Positions 10,921 to 23,033 of a stretch of 64,000 bases of DNA are shown in pieces. This stretch comes from Collybiopsis luxurians FD-317 M1 (Eukaryota > Basidiomycota > Agaricomycetes > Agaricales > Omphalotaceae). Made by a program: the position numbers and the translations under genes. The stretch is from contig KN834782.1 of assembly GCA_000827265.1 (NCBI GenBank), positions 434,669 to 498,668 of the forward strand, read 5' to 3'. The first letter of the stretch is position 1, and each line of letters starts with the position of its first letter. The notes below the pieces were generated by a model that was not told the DNA's origin, searched no databases, and saw only the letters and a list, made by a program, of their open reading frames with translations.

Positions 10921-13864
10921 CCTAACAGGGATAGCCTAATATAAAACTACAGAACGTCCAGTTCGTCCTGTACGTCTTGAGAGAGGAACCAAATATACTT
11001 ATGCGAGGATCAGAAGGGAGGATGAACGACAGTAGCAGGGACCTTGCCCTAAATGATCTTCAGTAAACTACTACTATTAGGTCAGCACGGCCTAAAGTAC
11101 CTGGATGTAAGTCAAAACCAAATGAGTATTTGGAAGTGGGTGAAAGTGTTCAAAAGTCACCTTTGATTGGGGTTTGATTTCTTGGAAATCATCAATTTCG
11201 GTGTCGGGATCATCTATCTCCTTGGACGACGGCTTGAGAAGTTTACTCCATTCGGCACGAGCGTTCAACCTGAAGAATCTCTCAGAGTTGTCAACACAGG
11301 GGCGCGAATGGGATCAAAACAAACATTGAGAGTAAGGAGTTGCTGTATAGCTTCGAAAGCGAGTACGCCCAGACCAGTTGCCTGAAATCACCTCAAAAAT
11401 GGACGTAATAGTGGCTCAAGCGACGTACAATGTCTTGTCCTAGGCTGGTCAATTCATGAGAAATAAAATACTATCAAGGGACCTACTTCGCTAAGTGTAA
11501 AAGTAAGAACATCAGCGATGGAAGCGAGAGCTGTGATCGCCCCGGTTTGAAGTGTAACTTGAAAGACAGATGAGCCAAGTATTGACGAAGTTAATCTCAA
11601 ACCTACAAAACATGATTCTGTTCAGAACAGAGTTGGTGGGTGTAGATAATTCTTCTTGACGGAGCTGCTTTTTTTGACGGAGCTGCAGACGCATCAAAAC
11701 CGGAATTTCGAAACAGCTGAATTGACATACCACAAACCATGACAACGATACCGCGATCAAGATGTCCACCAAGGCGGAAACTGCTAACCAAATCAGGAAA
11801 CCGAGCTCAAGCATCTGCAACTGATTGAAAAATGGATGAAGAGCGACCAAAACCGTTGTGGTAAAACCAGCCGCTGTAGATTAAAATTTAAGCAATGAGG
11901 TGGAGCACTGATGCTGAAAGCCGTACTCAGACTAGCACAAGCAGTCAATATGATGAAGGCAAAGATCAAGTTTGACTTGGTCAATTTGCGAATCCGCCAG
12001 CCTTGAAACGCCTGCACAGCAGTCGATATGACCGACTTTAATGATATAAGTACCCGAGCCGAAGGTCAGACGTGCTTGAGAATGCACGAACCGTAACTAA
12101 GGGATCTGTATACAGGGCATATCAGTCACAGAAGAACGTGCGACGTAGTAAAGACCTGGTACCCGCACTGAACGCTTTCGAGTACACCCAGAGTTAGAGC
12201 CTTCATAAAAAATAGATACAAAGGGAGCTCACTCGTTGGAGTCTTTTGAAAGATTTCCGGAGATCCTAAAAGGGTTCATAAGAGGAGTATCTTAAATCCA
12301 AAATTGTTGAATACAGTTACCATAGTTCTCGATTAATGGCTCCCAAGCGATGGCGAAGTCTATGACAAGGCTGGCCGTCTCAGCAATCAAGAGAAAGAGC
12401 ACCTATATGGAGTTTAACGAGTTCGGAGTCTGCGCTATTTCAGTCTCGCAGCACTCACGAAAAATTTGGTCCATCGAGGATCTCTATACGTTCGTCGTCG
12501 ATTATTTCTTGCTTAATGTCCGTAGGAAAGAATTCACTCACTTATTACTGCTCTGAAAGTAGAAATAGGTCTCGATACGGAATTGAGTGCCGTGAACGAC
12601 CCTTACATATGATTTGGAAGTACCTGTACAACCAGCGCCTACAGACATAGACTATGGTCACTTTGACGACTTTAGTTCTAGTGAAGAATTACGCACCCCA
12701 TACAGGACGGCGTTCAGAAACACTCCAATGAAGATCGGTCCGAAACTGAGAGGTTAATGTATGAGTTAGAAAAGCACACAGTCAGTGGCTCTGAGTACCA
12801 ACATAGATTGAACAACAGCCTGCTGGTTCTCCATGGTAGTTTGACGTCGTCAACGAAAGACCAGAGGAGAAAATCCCTCAGACAGAGCCTTTTTAATGAT
12901 TCCTCTAATCTCTAGCGTCAATCTTTCATTTGGTCGTGAGGCGAAAAGATTACCGCCATCAACATTGTGGTTGTGAAGAGATTTGTTACGAGTGCATGAA
13001 TGAAATGAATACTTGCCAGGTAATGTTATATTGTTTGATTAAACACGCTTACTTTTCTTTTCTCGCTTAAGGATATTTATATTAAGGTGCTATCAATTCT
13101 GCCATGTCATAATCACAGCCTCCTCGCAAGATTCTGATGACCACCACCGTTTCCGAGTCATCAACAATTTTATTCTTCCTATTCTACAGCTTCTTTTTCT
13201 TATCAGATTACGATTCAATATTGCCTGACAACTATCGAGCATTATGCCTTGCAATCCCTCTGAATTCAGTGCAGGAGATCTGGTCAAATGAGATTTTAAC
13301 ATCGCCGTAACCACCGGTTTTGCCAATCCTAAATATTACAGAATTCGCTTCCAGTTGAAAGGGATTCTGTTTTGTGACCCCAAATATCGACAAGTTTGTA
13401 AAATTCACTTTGGCTGTTATTCAACAAATTAGAAGACAGTTTACAGCTCGCACATCAACGCAGAATATCTAAAATTGTTGGACCTCCCCAGGCCCTACGA
13501 CTGCCGCAAAAACGAGCAGCAATCGCCGAAGAATCTCGTTTCGTCAAGCTTACTCGATCCTTCGATGAAATTCATGTCACTAAGTAATTGTTTATCTGTA
13601 TTACTCGTCTCGTTTGTTCTGTACCATTTGTGTAATTATTGTACTATGTCCCCTTGGTTTTCGCTACTATGCCTCCTGTCAACTGTTATCAATCAAACTG
13701 ATGCACGAGTACCAGCCAAGTGCCAGTACTGGTCACCGCAGGCACAGTAATTTCCTCTAGGATCAGAATCGAAGGATCAGCTAAGATCATTCTCCACGTC
13801 TCTTCGAGGGTGATTACCGTGCATGGATTTGGCCAACCCCTTCTCGGCAGAGTCAGCACCTGAT
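10921..13864. repeat. direct segmental duplication, copy 2
   Basis: This is the better-preserved copy of the segment at 1156-4306. It keeps CpGs in its 3' third, lacks the 531-bp insertion and has about 720 bases (12519-13240) missing from copy 1. That extra stretch shows no gene I recognise. Confidence 0.85.
11092..12265 (-). CDS. DUF6534-type membrane protein, copy 2
   Basis: Spliced exons give a coherent protein from PEIFQKTPTSELPLYLFF (12260) through KALTLGVLESVQCGYQ, VQAFQGWRIRKLTKSN, AGFTTTVLVALHPFF, WLAVSALVDILIAVSLSWF, TNSVLNRIMF, TVQTGAITALASIADVL, LSKLYSNSLLSM and LNARAEWSKLL to an acidic tail ending TAG at 11092-11094. Several hydrophobic segments suggest a multi-pass membrane protein. 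The order matches the DUF6534 family, whose function is unknown. The first exon or exons (12265 to about 12500) are unresolved, and one short intron near 12110-12150 is forced, so it could be partly degraded. Relative to copy 1 it has a 15-base in-frame repeat at about 11663-11690. Confidence 0.55.
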
Positions 13865-14952
13865 TCTGTCCTGCCCGACGTTTGACTCCATTGAAACGAA
13901 GGTCGTGACCATTGAACGTTGAACGCGTGAGCACGTGGCATCTCTACCGGGAGGATTAGTCGGACCGGTGCTTGCACCTCGGCATCTGTTTTTTCCCGGG
14001 TTTCTCCCCGCTCTTAATGGGATATAGACATCGGTTACTACATCTCCGTGGTGGGTACGCTATCTTACTCAGTGATTTCCGAGGAGTGATATTTGGCGGA
14101 AAATAGCATCCTCCATGATACATAGTAAGAATACGACCTGATCCCCAATCCACCCAAACGAATTTGGCTCTTGTATGACGTTGACGATCCGTTGCCTGGT
14201 TCTGTCATCATGAACGCGTACTTGAACTTCGATTCGTTCATCCAGGGTAGCCAAACTGAATTCGAGTCGTTATTGTTCGAAGACGAAGTTCAGTAAAGCC
14301 AAAATTAGTAGGTATCCGAAAAAGGAGAGTTGCCCTGGAGCGAAGGTAATGCTTCCCTTGTACTACTTTTAGCAGCGGGCCACCGACTATGGGTTTCTGT
14401 CCCCACTTCCCTCGCTCCGAGGAAACAAGCTGCTGGCCCTATAGGTGTCTGGCGGCTATAAAAAAGACTCAACAGATGTTTCAAATTTGAAACCCTAAAA
14501 AGTTCCTTCAGTCGATAATCCGGATGTCAAAAGCCAACCAATGTCACTGTACGAAGTGGAGATGTGATGCATCAATTATCTCTTGCTTGGGTTTAGTGCG
14601 CAAAATGACCTACGTAGCCATGCTCTGGATGCTTATTTTTTTTTCCTTGCCAGATCCAGGCCTGCTCAAATTATTCACGACGTCAGTGTGCCTTCCTCTC
14701 AACATCGGTCCTGTCTGCCGGTCGCAGCCGTGCATTAGACTCCCATTCTGAACACCGGCTTTCCGAAGAATCCGGCGAGCCCCAACATTCAATATTCATC
14801 GCCAACAATGTTGTCTAGTCCTCGGACCTACACCCAGTCTTAATGGGTTTCGTACTTATTTTAAGTGAGGAACCGGACGCCTTCCGCGGAGACAAGTCAT
14901 CGAGAAATATTTATTCTAGGCTCAGCTGGATTATCTTTGTTCACTTTCTCTA
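13865..14952. other. no recognised gene
   Basis: Open frames up to about 80 codons occur on the minus strand (14254-14069 and 13934-13689), but none has recognisable motifs or splice-linked partners. CpG content is normal here, in contrast to the block before 10.9 kb. Confidence 0.35.
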
Positions 14953-15907
14953 ATGCGCACCCAGTGTAATTCGCTCCTTCCTCTGTCTATCATTCGCATG
15001 ATTCTTGAAAACATAGCTATAGAGGATGTCAGAGGGGCAGCCCAGTTAACGAGAATATCGCATCTGGTTCAGCATTGGTAAGAGATTGCGCTACTCGCAT
15101 ATTGCTCGTATATCGAAGCTGATACCGCTTTGCTATAGGATCGATCCAATACTCTACTCAAATGTCGAGCTGCTGCGAGACGAGACAGGTAGAGCGTTCC
15201 TACGAACTACAAAGACCGCAAAACGACGTCTCATCTCCGCCACTGTCCGCTCACTGTCCGTGTGTTTCAATCCGCGGGATGACCAATACGTTCCACAAAT
15301 ACTTTTAGCATGCCCGGCAGTCATTGATTTAACCATATATACTGTTCCAACCCAAGACCCTCTGTCGATGGTTGAGAGTTACATCACATCATGGAATATT
15401 CAACAACTTTATTCGGCTCTCTCTTGCGTACGTCCTCGTCGGCTCCAGATGCAACTCGGTAAAGCCGCCCGACTGTACAACCCCCTATCAATACTTCATA
15501 AAACCTTCTTTCAATTTACTACGCATCTCGTTGTCACGGACAAATGGGAATTCTGGACTACATGGTCTGGCTACCGATTGCTTCCCTCCCTCACACACAT
15601 TGCGTTCGATCTCGAAACGCGCGCACACCAGTCCGACAACTCATCTTTGATTATTAGAAGTCTGTCTGAAGTTCTAGAAGACTGCGCTAAATTGATGTTA
15701 TGTATAGTGAGGATACTGCCGCTTGGTGTATCCCGGGAGTACGTTAAGCGCAATCTACCGCGAATGCAAGACCGAAGACTCGTGTTTCTGTTTGATACGG
15801 AGCATTTTCTTAGCGGAAAAGCTACCCAAACGGCTGGGGAAACTTCGATATGGGAGGTTGCAGAGGACATCATTTGTAACGTTGATATGACGTCTGACAA
15901 CAGGTAA
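14953..15907 (+). CDS. F-box-like protein, typical basidiomycete family
   Basis: Exon 1 (14953-15077) encodes a short F-box-like helix pattern, LPLSIIRMILENIA followed by QLTRISHLVQHW. An intron 15078-15138 joins it to exon 2 with IDPILYSNVELL, the usual continuation in these proteins. The remaining ~250 residues have no further domain I can name. The frame stops at TAA 15905-15907, but CAG|GTAAG sits there; splicing to 15969 would replace the end with nine residues and stop at 15996. F-box proteins usually recruit substrates to SCF ubiquitin ligases; the target is unknown. Confidence 0.65.
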
Positions 15908-18900
15908 GGGCATAAAATGCCTTAGTATCTCCTACCTCCCCCTCCTGATAGCCGCTTCCTTTACTTAGGATGGTGCCTAAGTTATATACAATATAATCCG
16001 GCGAATGCTTAAAAGCGAAGAACCTGTACACTTTGGCTCTCAATTGTAATACGTAGAGTAGATATGCTCAGATTAATATGTAATATTAAGAATGTTATCC
16101 GTCGTAAAGACTAGCCTGAATGTCTTTGTTCAGATGTGCTACACGTCGTGACGAACAGGGAACGACTATAGTCCATAGGAGAGGACAAATTCTTCGTGTA
16201 GAGCAACTTTGGAGAGCTAGGTTGTCAGGGGTACGATCATAGGCTATTTACGGCGCTGGCCACCCAAGGGCCCAAAGATTTTCCAGTTCCATCTCTCGTC
16301 GTTCTCGGCTCGGTCTGGGGTTTGCTCCTTTCACATCCTTGTTTCTACGCATACGGCAACCGAACAGTTACTAGATGCTCCAGGCTTCATTCTTATGTTC
16401 CGCCTTCTCGTTCCTCCTTCTGTTCCTTCTACTGCATCCCCAAGAAGAAACCTTGTCCCAGCCCAGATGCTGTTACATACAATTCTGGCAAATACTCTTC
16501 CAAAGAATTGCTTCTTTCGGGCCAAGCGCCCAGGGACCGGCATCTTACACTACAGGGATTTACTCGTGCCAAGCTGTGGAGAAAGCCGGAGGTTCGGAAC
16601 AAGAAACTCAGGCTGTCCGCAACGAGGCTACTTACAATGACTTCACTCAAAGAACATCCTCAAATTGAGGAAATAATAATGTTATGCTGAGGTTATTTTA
16701 ATTCTTAAACAATCTTTCCAGCGGTTGTAGCGAGGTTATTCTAACCAAAACACAAGGATTTTACAGGATATCACATCTGATTGCTTCGATCATCCCGCGA
16801 GTCAGGTGTACATAGCTTTGTGAGAGTTCGGGACGCACTTAATTCAACTAAGGAATCTGCACAGCATACATACAAGTAAAGATATCGGATATGCATTTTC
16901 GTACCAGCCATGAAACTTGGAGTAACGAATGACAATGGAATAAACAAGTACATCGAATACGGAAGTAGTAAGTGTCGAGGAGAAACAAGAGGACAAATGA
17001 GTAGACAGAGGAGATCGTTACAAGCTTCAAAATTCAAATACACCTTTTTACTGTTACTCTCTGCCCTCCCGTTGGAATCTCCATCCAATCAGCTACTCAA
17101 AAGAGAATACTGCCATCCAGAATCTTTACTATCACATCGTGCTGGCTGTCTTCTAGTTCATGTTGCCGTTTCTGGGATCTGCAAAGTATGACAACTTTTG
17201 ACTGTCAAACGAGTAATTGCAGCGCTGATTTCATGTCCATAATAATACTATTAGTATTACGAATACATATAGATAAGCTAAAAGGCAAAGTGAACCAGCC
17301 TAGTCCGAGTACGATGTGCTGGGAGCGAAGGTTGTAATAATAACTCGATTAAAATGGTAATTTGGCGCTGGCACCACCTGGGCTAAGTACACGGAGCGGT
17401 TTGACCCATACGGAGCGTGCCTGACGAGTGGCACTGCGTCGAGGACTATGCTTGGGAAGAATCGTCAACTGTATCTCCACCTTTGTGCACTGGTATGGGC
17501 AGCACAGGGAAATCCCTGCAATGTGAAAATCTCATGCGCTGTAAGCTCATAGCATGAATATCATGTGATATGAATTCAACGTGCCATTTACTGATATCCG
17601 CTGAGATGCCCCGACTTTGGCCACTAAATATCTTCACTAGATAGATTTGAGCGAATAGCTCCGTTGTTTTACCGTGGATGATACAGGAGCCGGAGAAGAG
17701 CGATTCGGAAAACCAGCGTGATCTGTCTCGTCAAATAGATCGAAGACACTTTCCATCTCAGAATTTTCGAAATTGATCTTATTCTATCTTCTAGATATCA
17801 GAAATAGCTATCGATAACTGTCCAGTAAAGCATTGAAAAATCTTTTCATGGAATCCTCGAAGAAGCACTATTCAATAAATTTTTCGAGATACCTGATCGA
17901 GCACGCGTGCGGTAGCAAAACTGTCTCTACTGCGTCCGATATAGCTGATAATGCGTTTCGCTGGCAGTTCGCTTCTCGTCACTCGTGTAAGGGAGCACGT
18001 CAGAATTGAGCAATCTTCTTTAACTCAAAGTTGAATCGAGTTAGCCTTAGTTTTACCCACTACTGTACTGAGTCACTCAACCCCAAACCGTGACAGCTTT
18101 GCGCTCGAATGATACCAAGCTTATTTTCCAGTAGAACCTTTTCGCCACATTATTCGGAACAAGTTTGGGTTAATAAGCTTTACTAAACATCCTAGGTTAT
18201 TCCTTCGCCGTAGCGACGAGCACCCTTTTTCATTCACCGGTTTCCCAGGGTCAGCTTGCTCCTCTACTCTTTGCAATTAGTCCCGCTCGCAGGCTGTTAA
18301 ACGATCATCAAGCTTCGACGCAGAACATGCCTTATTGGGCACCTTCCTGGAGCTTTCCGGGTAAACCTCCCACTAAATCGTACAGATTTTCACATAAGTA
18401 GAATCGCTCACTATAGCACATAGGTAGAAGACCTCCATCCCAGGTAATCTCCGATAACGCTTCCCTGTTGTCCAACTTCCAATTCGCTTTCCATATCAGA
18501 GCACTGATACGTGTGGCGAATACAGGGTTGCTGGAAAAAATTGAGTACATATCTGCGATATTCAGCCATATTGAGCTCGTAATCGCAACATTCAATCGAG
18601 GCCACACCTTACATGAGCAGGGGTTGGATCCTGACGTGTTCAAAAAGAGGCTAGTCGTTTTTTGAACAACTTACGTCTTGACTGTTAGTAACCCATGTTC
18701 GATACATTACGTGAAAATGACGATACACTGCCGTTAAATGTTTGAAATATGAATGAGAACTTGAACATGTTTTCTCTGAAAACGTCATGACTTCGACAGC
18801 CTACACTTAAGATAGAATAGAAAGGGGGTTTGATTTGCAATGAATCCTCGACGGAAAAAGTCAATGGCGGCATTGGCCCACAAATAGTTCTAGCTCATGT

Positions 18901-19989
18901 GTTGACTTCAACTTCAATAGTGCCCCATGGTCGATCGTAAGACAGCCCCATGAGAATCAATCGGCTGATACGGCCTGAGCGTGCCAAGCTCCGTCGCGGT
19001 CGCACTAGACCTTTTTGAGCTTGCAAGTTAATTCGAGCGAGTATGGTGGGAGCGTACTCTCTAATCCAGACATTTTCCGACATAGGCAGTGAAAAACCGC
19101 AGTTGCGAAGTAAGGATTGCCCTACTACGCGCACCCTTGATTGGATTCCGAAAACTGCTCTTCAATTTTATCGATGGTATGAATATCATATCGGTGGGTG
19201 ATTTTGGATTGGGATATCGTAAGTCGAACTCCTTCCTTGCTTTCTACAATGGGGCGGCTTTGCGATTCAGGAGATTGGGTGTCTGAACCAAACTGAATGT
19301 TTTGATAGCAGTAGCTGCACTTAATCCAAATGACAGCGGCACAAAGAAAAAGTCATGCCACAATTCCGAACCTTTACGGGCAAATCAATGGTCTAAGTAA
19401 ATACGTATATGGGGCAATGACGGAAAAATGCTTTACTCGGAAAACACAGATCACCATTACAACACCATTTTATTGGAGCACAGTGCCCTACAGTGCCTCG
19501 AATTATTAACTACTTCCGCATGACCGCGACAGTAAGTATTGACATCACCCTAGAGGGAAAAATATGGTGCTTTTCTCGTTCACTAGCTTGACAAGAATTA
19601 TTCATACGGTAGTTCCCGAAATCTCTTTTTGACGTGGCAGACTGACGATCTAGAAAGAAATAGAAAATCGAGCTTACATTAGCCTGAGAAAGCGCTGAAC
19701 GATCAGAGTTCTGCATATATGGCGTAAGGACTTCTAGAATGATAATGCTTAGGTAGGGTCCATTATATCCTTGAAAAAGAACCCAAGCTAGGCAGACCCA
19801 GAGTTATTGCAATAACCTAAACAACCTCGGGCAAAGAAGCGATGAGGGTCCGTGGCTTTCCGAAAGATAAGGATGGGTAGGGGCAATACGTACGTGCAGT
19901 CTTCTGCGTATATTGCAATGGAAAGAGTATGATTTGAAGCAACTAAATCAAACGCCAGATGCAGATCGGAAGCAATGCCAGAGAAAGTC
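15908..19989. other. long gene-poor stretch, no recognised gene
   Basis: Over four kilobases I find only short, mutually overlapping frames. A frame at 16375-16668 begins with a hydrophobic, signal-like run, and one at 18332-18643 (minus) is 103 codons, but neither has motifs or convincing splice partners. The sequence is not obviously repetitive. Confidence 0.4.
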
Positions 19990-19997
19990 TATAAAAA
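19990..19997 (+). promoter_or_regulatory. TATA box of the cyclophilin gene
   Basis: TATAAAAA lies about 230 bases upstream of the first candidate ATG and is followed by a pyrimidine-rich stretch (TTCCTCTCTTCGTCG) typical of fungal transcription starts. Confidence 0.5.
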
Positions 19998-20220
19998 GGC
20001 ATCCGGACAATCTTCGTGTTCTGTTCCTCTCTTCGTCGTTCGTGTCATTTCTGGTCTTCAATCGACCAAACTGAAACAAACCTGCAGCGATACTAGAACG
20101 GGAAGAAAGGTGCCTAACCCAGAATTGTCTCTTCGCTTCTCAGACTGATTTTACTTGCAATCGCTGCTCAACATTAAACGATCAATTTCATCCTTTGATA
20201 CCTAATCCAAAAGGAACAAA

Positions 20221-21043
20221 ATGTCAGCTGTCTCCAATTATGGCGCGCTTGCAGTATTTTGAGATCATAGTCGAGCAAACAGGTCCAACGTTTTTGTGAG
20301 TTGTGACAAAACCCGTTATTTTCATAGAAAATTCACTGTTCCGACAGTTCGATATATCGATTCAGAACCAACCTGCCGGACGTATCGTCTTTGAGCTATA
20401 TGACGATGTCACTCCGAAAACAGCTAGAAACTTCCGTGAGCTGGCAACTGGTAAAAATGGATTTGGCTACACGGGTAGTATCTTTCACAGAATCATCCCT
20501 GGTGTGAGCTAGCGACGTACTTCGGCGATTAGCGCTCACGTCACTTTGCTTCAAAATACAGTTCATGCTACAGGGAGGCGATTTCACTGCTCAAAATGGA
20601 ACTGGCGGATACTCAATCTATGGGTCTAGGTTTGCAGGTCAGTACCGTGATCGATTCAATTTGAGTTTGGGAAAACCCCGATTTCAGACGAAAACTTTCG
20701 TGTTTCTCATTCCGATGCTGGTCTTCTTTCAATGGCTAATTCCGGACCCAACACAAATGGTTCTCAGGTACGATCCACATCTCATATCCGTATCTACGTC
20801 CTACAAACAATTCGCTCACCTTTCAATAGTTCTTCATTACCACCGTGCCCACGAGATGGGTAAGCCTTCCTCCCTCCTCAACGAAATGGCAAGCTGAGTT
20901 GTGAAAATCAGTTGGACGGACTACACGTTGTTTTCGGAGAGGTTGTGGAAGGGATGGATGTTGTTAGGCGGATAGAAGCTCAAGGCTCTAATACTGGTCA
21001 TCCAGTTCGTCGGATTGTCATAACCCAGTCCGGGACTGTTTAG
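20221..21043 (+). CDS. cyclophilin-type peptidyl-prolyl cis-trans isomerase
   Basis: Five exons are clear: 20348-20503, 20562-20637, 20688-20767, 20830-20859 and 20912-21043. They encode [63 protein letters not shown] and [11 protein letters not shown]. The family's catalytic set is present: the Arg of FHR, Phe and Gln of FMLQ, Phe of FFITT, Trp-Leu of RWLDG and His of HVVFGE. It should isomerise peptidyl-proline bonds and be inhibited by cyclosporin. The size fits a single-domain cytosolic form. The first exon is unresolved; ATG 20221 with a donor after GCT or GCA is in phase. TRW where most family members have TSW is a small oddity. Confidence 0.85.
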
Positions 21044-22983
21044 TTTTCCAAGAGAAAAGTCGCGCGATCGTTCTTGAAAAAGTACTTTTTGTCTGGCATT
21101 ATTTGTCTCCGTAATACGAATCTCTGTGCCCTCCACATGGTACTTCCTATCACTTTACTCTGAGCCATTGGCAAAACCGCGATTCGTAAAATCTGCTACC
21201 CATGACCAATGGGCGGAACAAGGATGTGATAGTAACAAGGACAGTGCCGCTGCTCCAACCCCTGAAATTCAATGTTCCCTTCTTGCAGCTGTCATTGTTC
21301 AACTTAATTTCGTAGGCAGGAGATATAGAGGAACAACTTAAGTACATCGAAGATGTCTCTCTGACATATCACGCATCTCTCCGAAAACTTTGCATGCATT
21401 CATCATAGTTCACAATATTTCTGTAATTGACCTGATTCGCGGGCTTGGTAGTTTTTCCATGCCTTCTCCGCGACGCCACCGAAGCGCCGCCACAGGTTCA
21501 GGAGGCAAGTGCAACAGAACATACATAGAGAACAAGATTTGATACATGAAGATAAATTCAGCTCTTTTACGGGTATCGAGGAGTTATAGCTACGTCCGTG
21601 TAATTCAGAATGAATGCGCCAAACAGTGTGTTGACCGTGTAAAAAGATGTTTCGGAGTCGAGTTACAGGGTTCTACATAGATTGAAAAGAGAGGCGCTGG
21701 CGAGCAGCGGGATATCTCAGGGTATCTCCATCAGTTTGCAAGTAGATGGCAAAAGCATGACACCTTTGAATTATCATGGAGACCTCAGTCCTCAGTTAGA
21801 CGTCTGTCTGTCTGTTTGTATTGGACTGTCATAACTATGCCATGCGCAGATACAGCTCAGCTCCGATGGGGATTAAACTATTTATCCATTCCAAGATATA
21901 GTAGAATGCTTTTGTGAAGACAAAATGAATCAACGAGGCTACGTCCGAAGGAAATATGAAGTACAAGCGCAGTAGCCATTGGCTTATGGAAATCGTAGAC
22001 TGCAGCTAGATTTTTCGATACAGTGAACGTTGGAGAATAACAAACAAAGTCAGGCGGTAAAGAGAATCCTGGGCACGAGGAAAGATGGAATTTCAGTGAT
22101 TCAGCAGAATATGCGCTGCAAAAAGCCCTTAACGTCGTGACAGAGAAGGAAAATTATACTAGATAAGAGCCGTCTGGGACAAGAATAATTCACTGTGAGT
22201 GGAATAGGGGCTGATTGATCTCGTCTGAGGCAAGCGGGCAAAGAGATCAGTCAATCCTGGCCACAGTGGCCGGTGGGCTAGAGCAATCCATATCAAATCG
22301 ACGCATGACACACAGAAGGATGGGCAGGAACGTGAGGTGCTCAGCGCGGAAAGTACATCTATCTTCTCACGCTTAGATATCTTATCTTATCTTAACTGGG
22401 TACCACGACCACCGTATGCATAAGTACGGTAAAAGTGGAGATACCTTCGCTGCTTCCTTGGTATAATTCATCTCCAACGCAATCAAAACTGTGGACTATT
22501 CTTCTGTTTGATCCTATCCGTAACCCTAGGACGACACGACGACGAAACCGAAACTGCTCACAACAACCTTGACATCAACTGGGACAAATTAAGTACAAAT
22601 GCTACTAATTATAATTTTCGCTAGTAGTTTCTCATTGATTGGAAATTGTTAAAGCAATCGTAATACGAAAATGTTCGGTAAGTAACTTATGAGCTGACGA
22701 GTCCTTGCACTTGTGCCGGAGTTGCAGAAGCGCTCCTTCAAAACAACGACATCTTCTCTAATGATTTGAAGAGCGACTTCGCATATTGTCTTGGCTTACA
22801 GGCGGTATCTGTGATATCTCCCGTTCATCGTAAAAATGTCATTCAAAATGACGGCAAAATGTGCCACCCATATTTACTACTCGATATTCCCCTCCGTCAA
22901 GCTTACCGACATTGATTGTGGAAGTACGCTGGCCATTGATTCGCTTTGACCTGTGAGTATTTCTCGGTAACGGGTTAAAAGGC
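21044..22983. other. intergenic, no recognised gene; GATA-type motifs
   Basis: No supported gene. At about 22373-22395 ATCTTATCTTATCTTA gives overlapping AGATAA words on the minus strand, a core for GATA-type factors. A word GCGCGGAAAGTAC at 22344-22356 recurs near 26608. Confidence 0.35.
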
Positions 22984-22990
22984 TATATAA
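22984..22990 (+). promoter_or_regulatory. TATA box of GMC-A
   Basis: TATATAA lies 50 bases before the ATG at 23034. The stretch from here to the ATG is similar to the matching region of GMC-B. Confidence 0.55.
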
Positions 22991-23033
22991 TGAATCATCT
23001 GTCCCTTTTTCCCACTTCGTTTGTGCCTTCAAC

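Noticed and set aside
1156..13864. Reading the two direct 3-kb repeats as LTRs of one giant retroelement
   Set aside because: The repeats contain a spliced DUF6534-type gene, and the interior has DNA-transposon genes, not gag/pol; a segmental duplication explains it better.
16322..16690. Overlapping plus-strand frames, one with a signal-like start
   Set aside because: Three frames are open at once over the same bases, so none is favoured, and no family is recognised.
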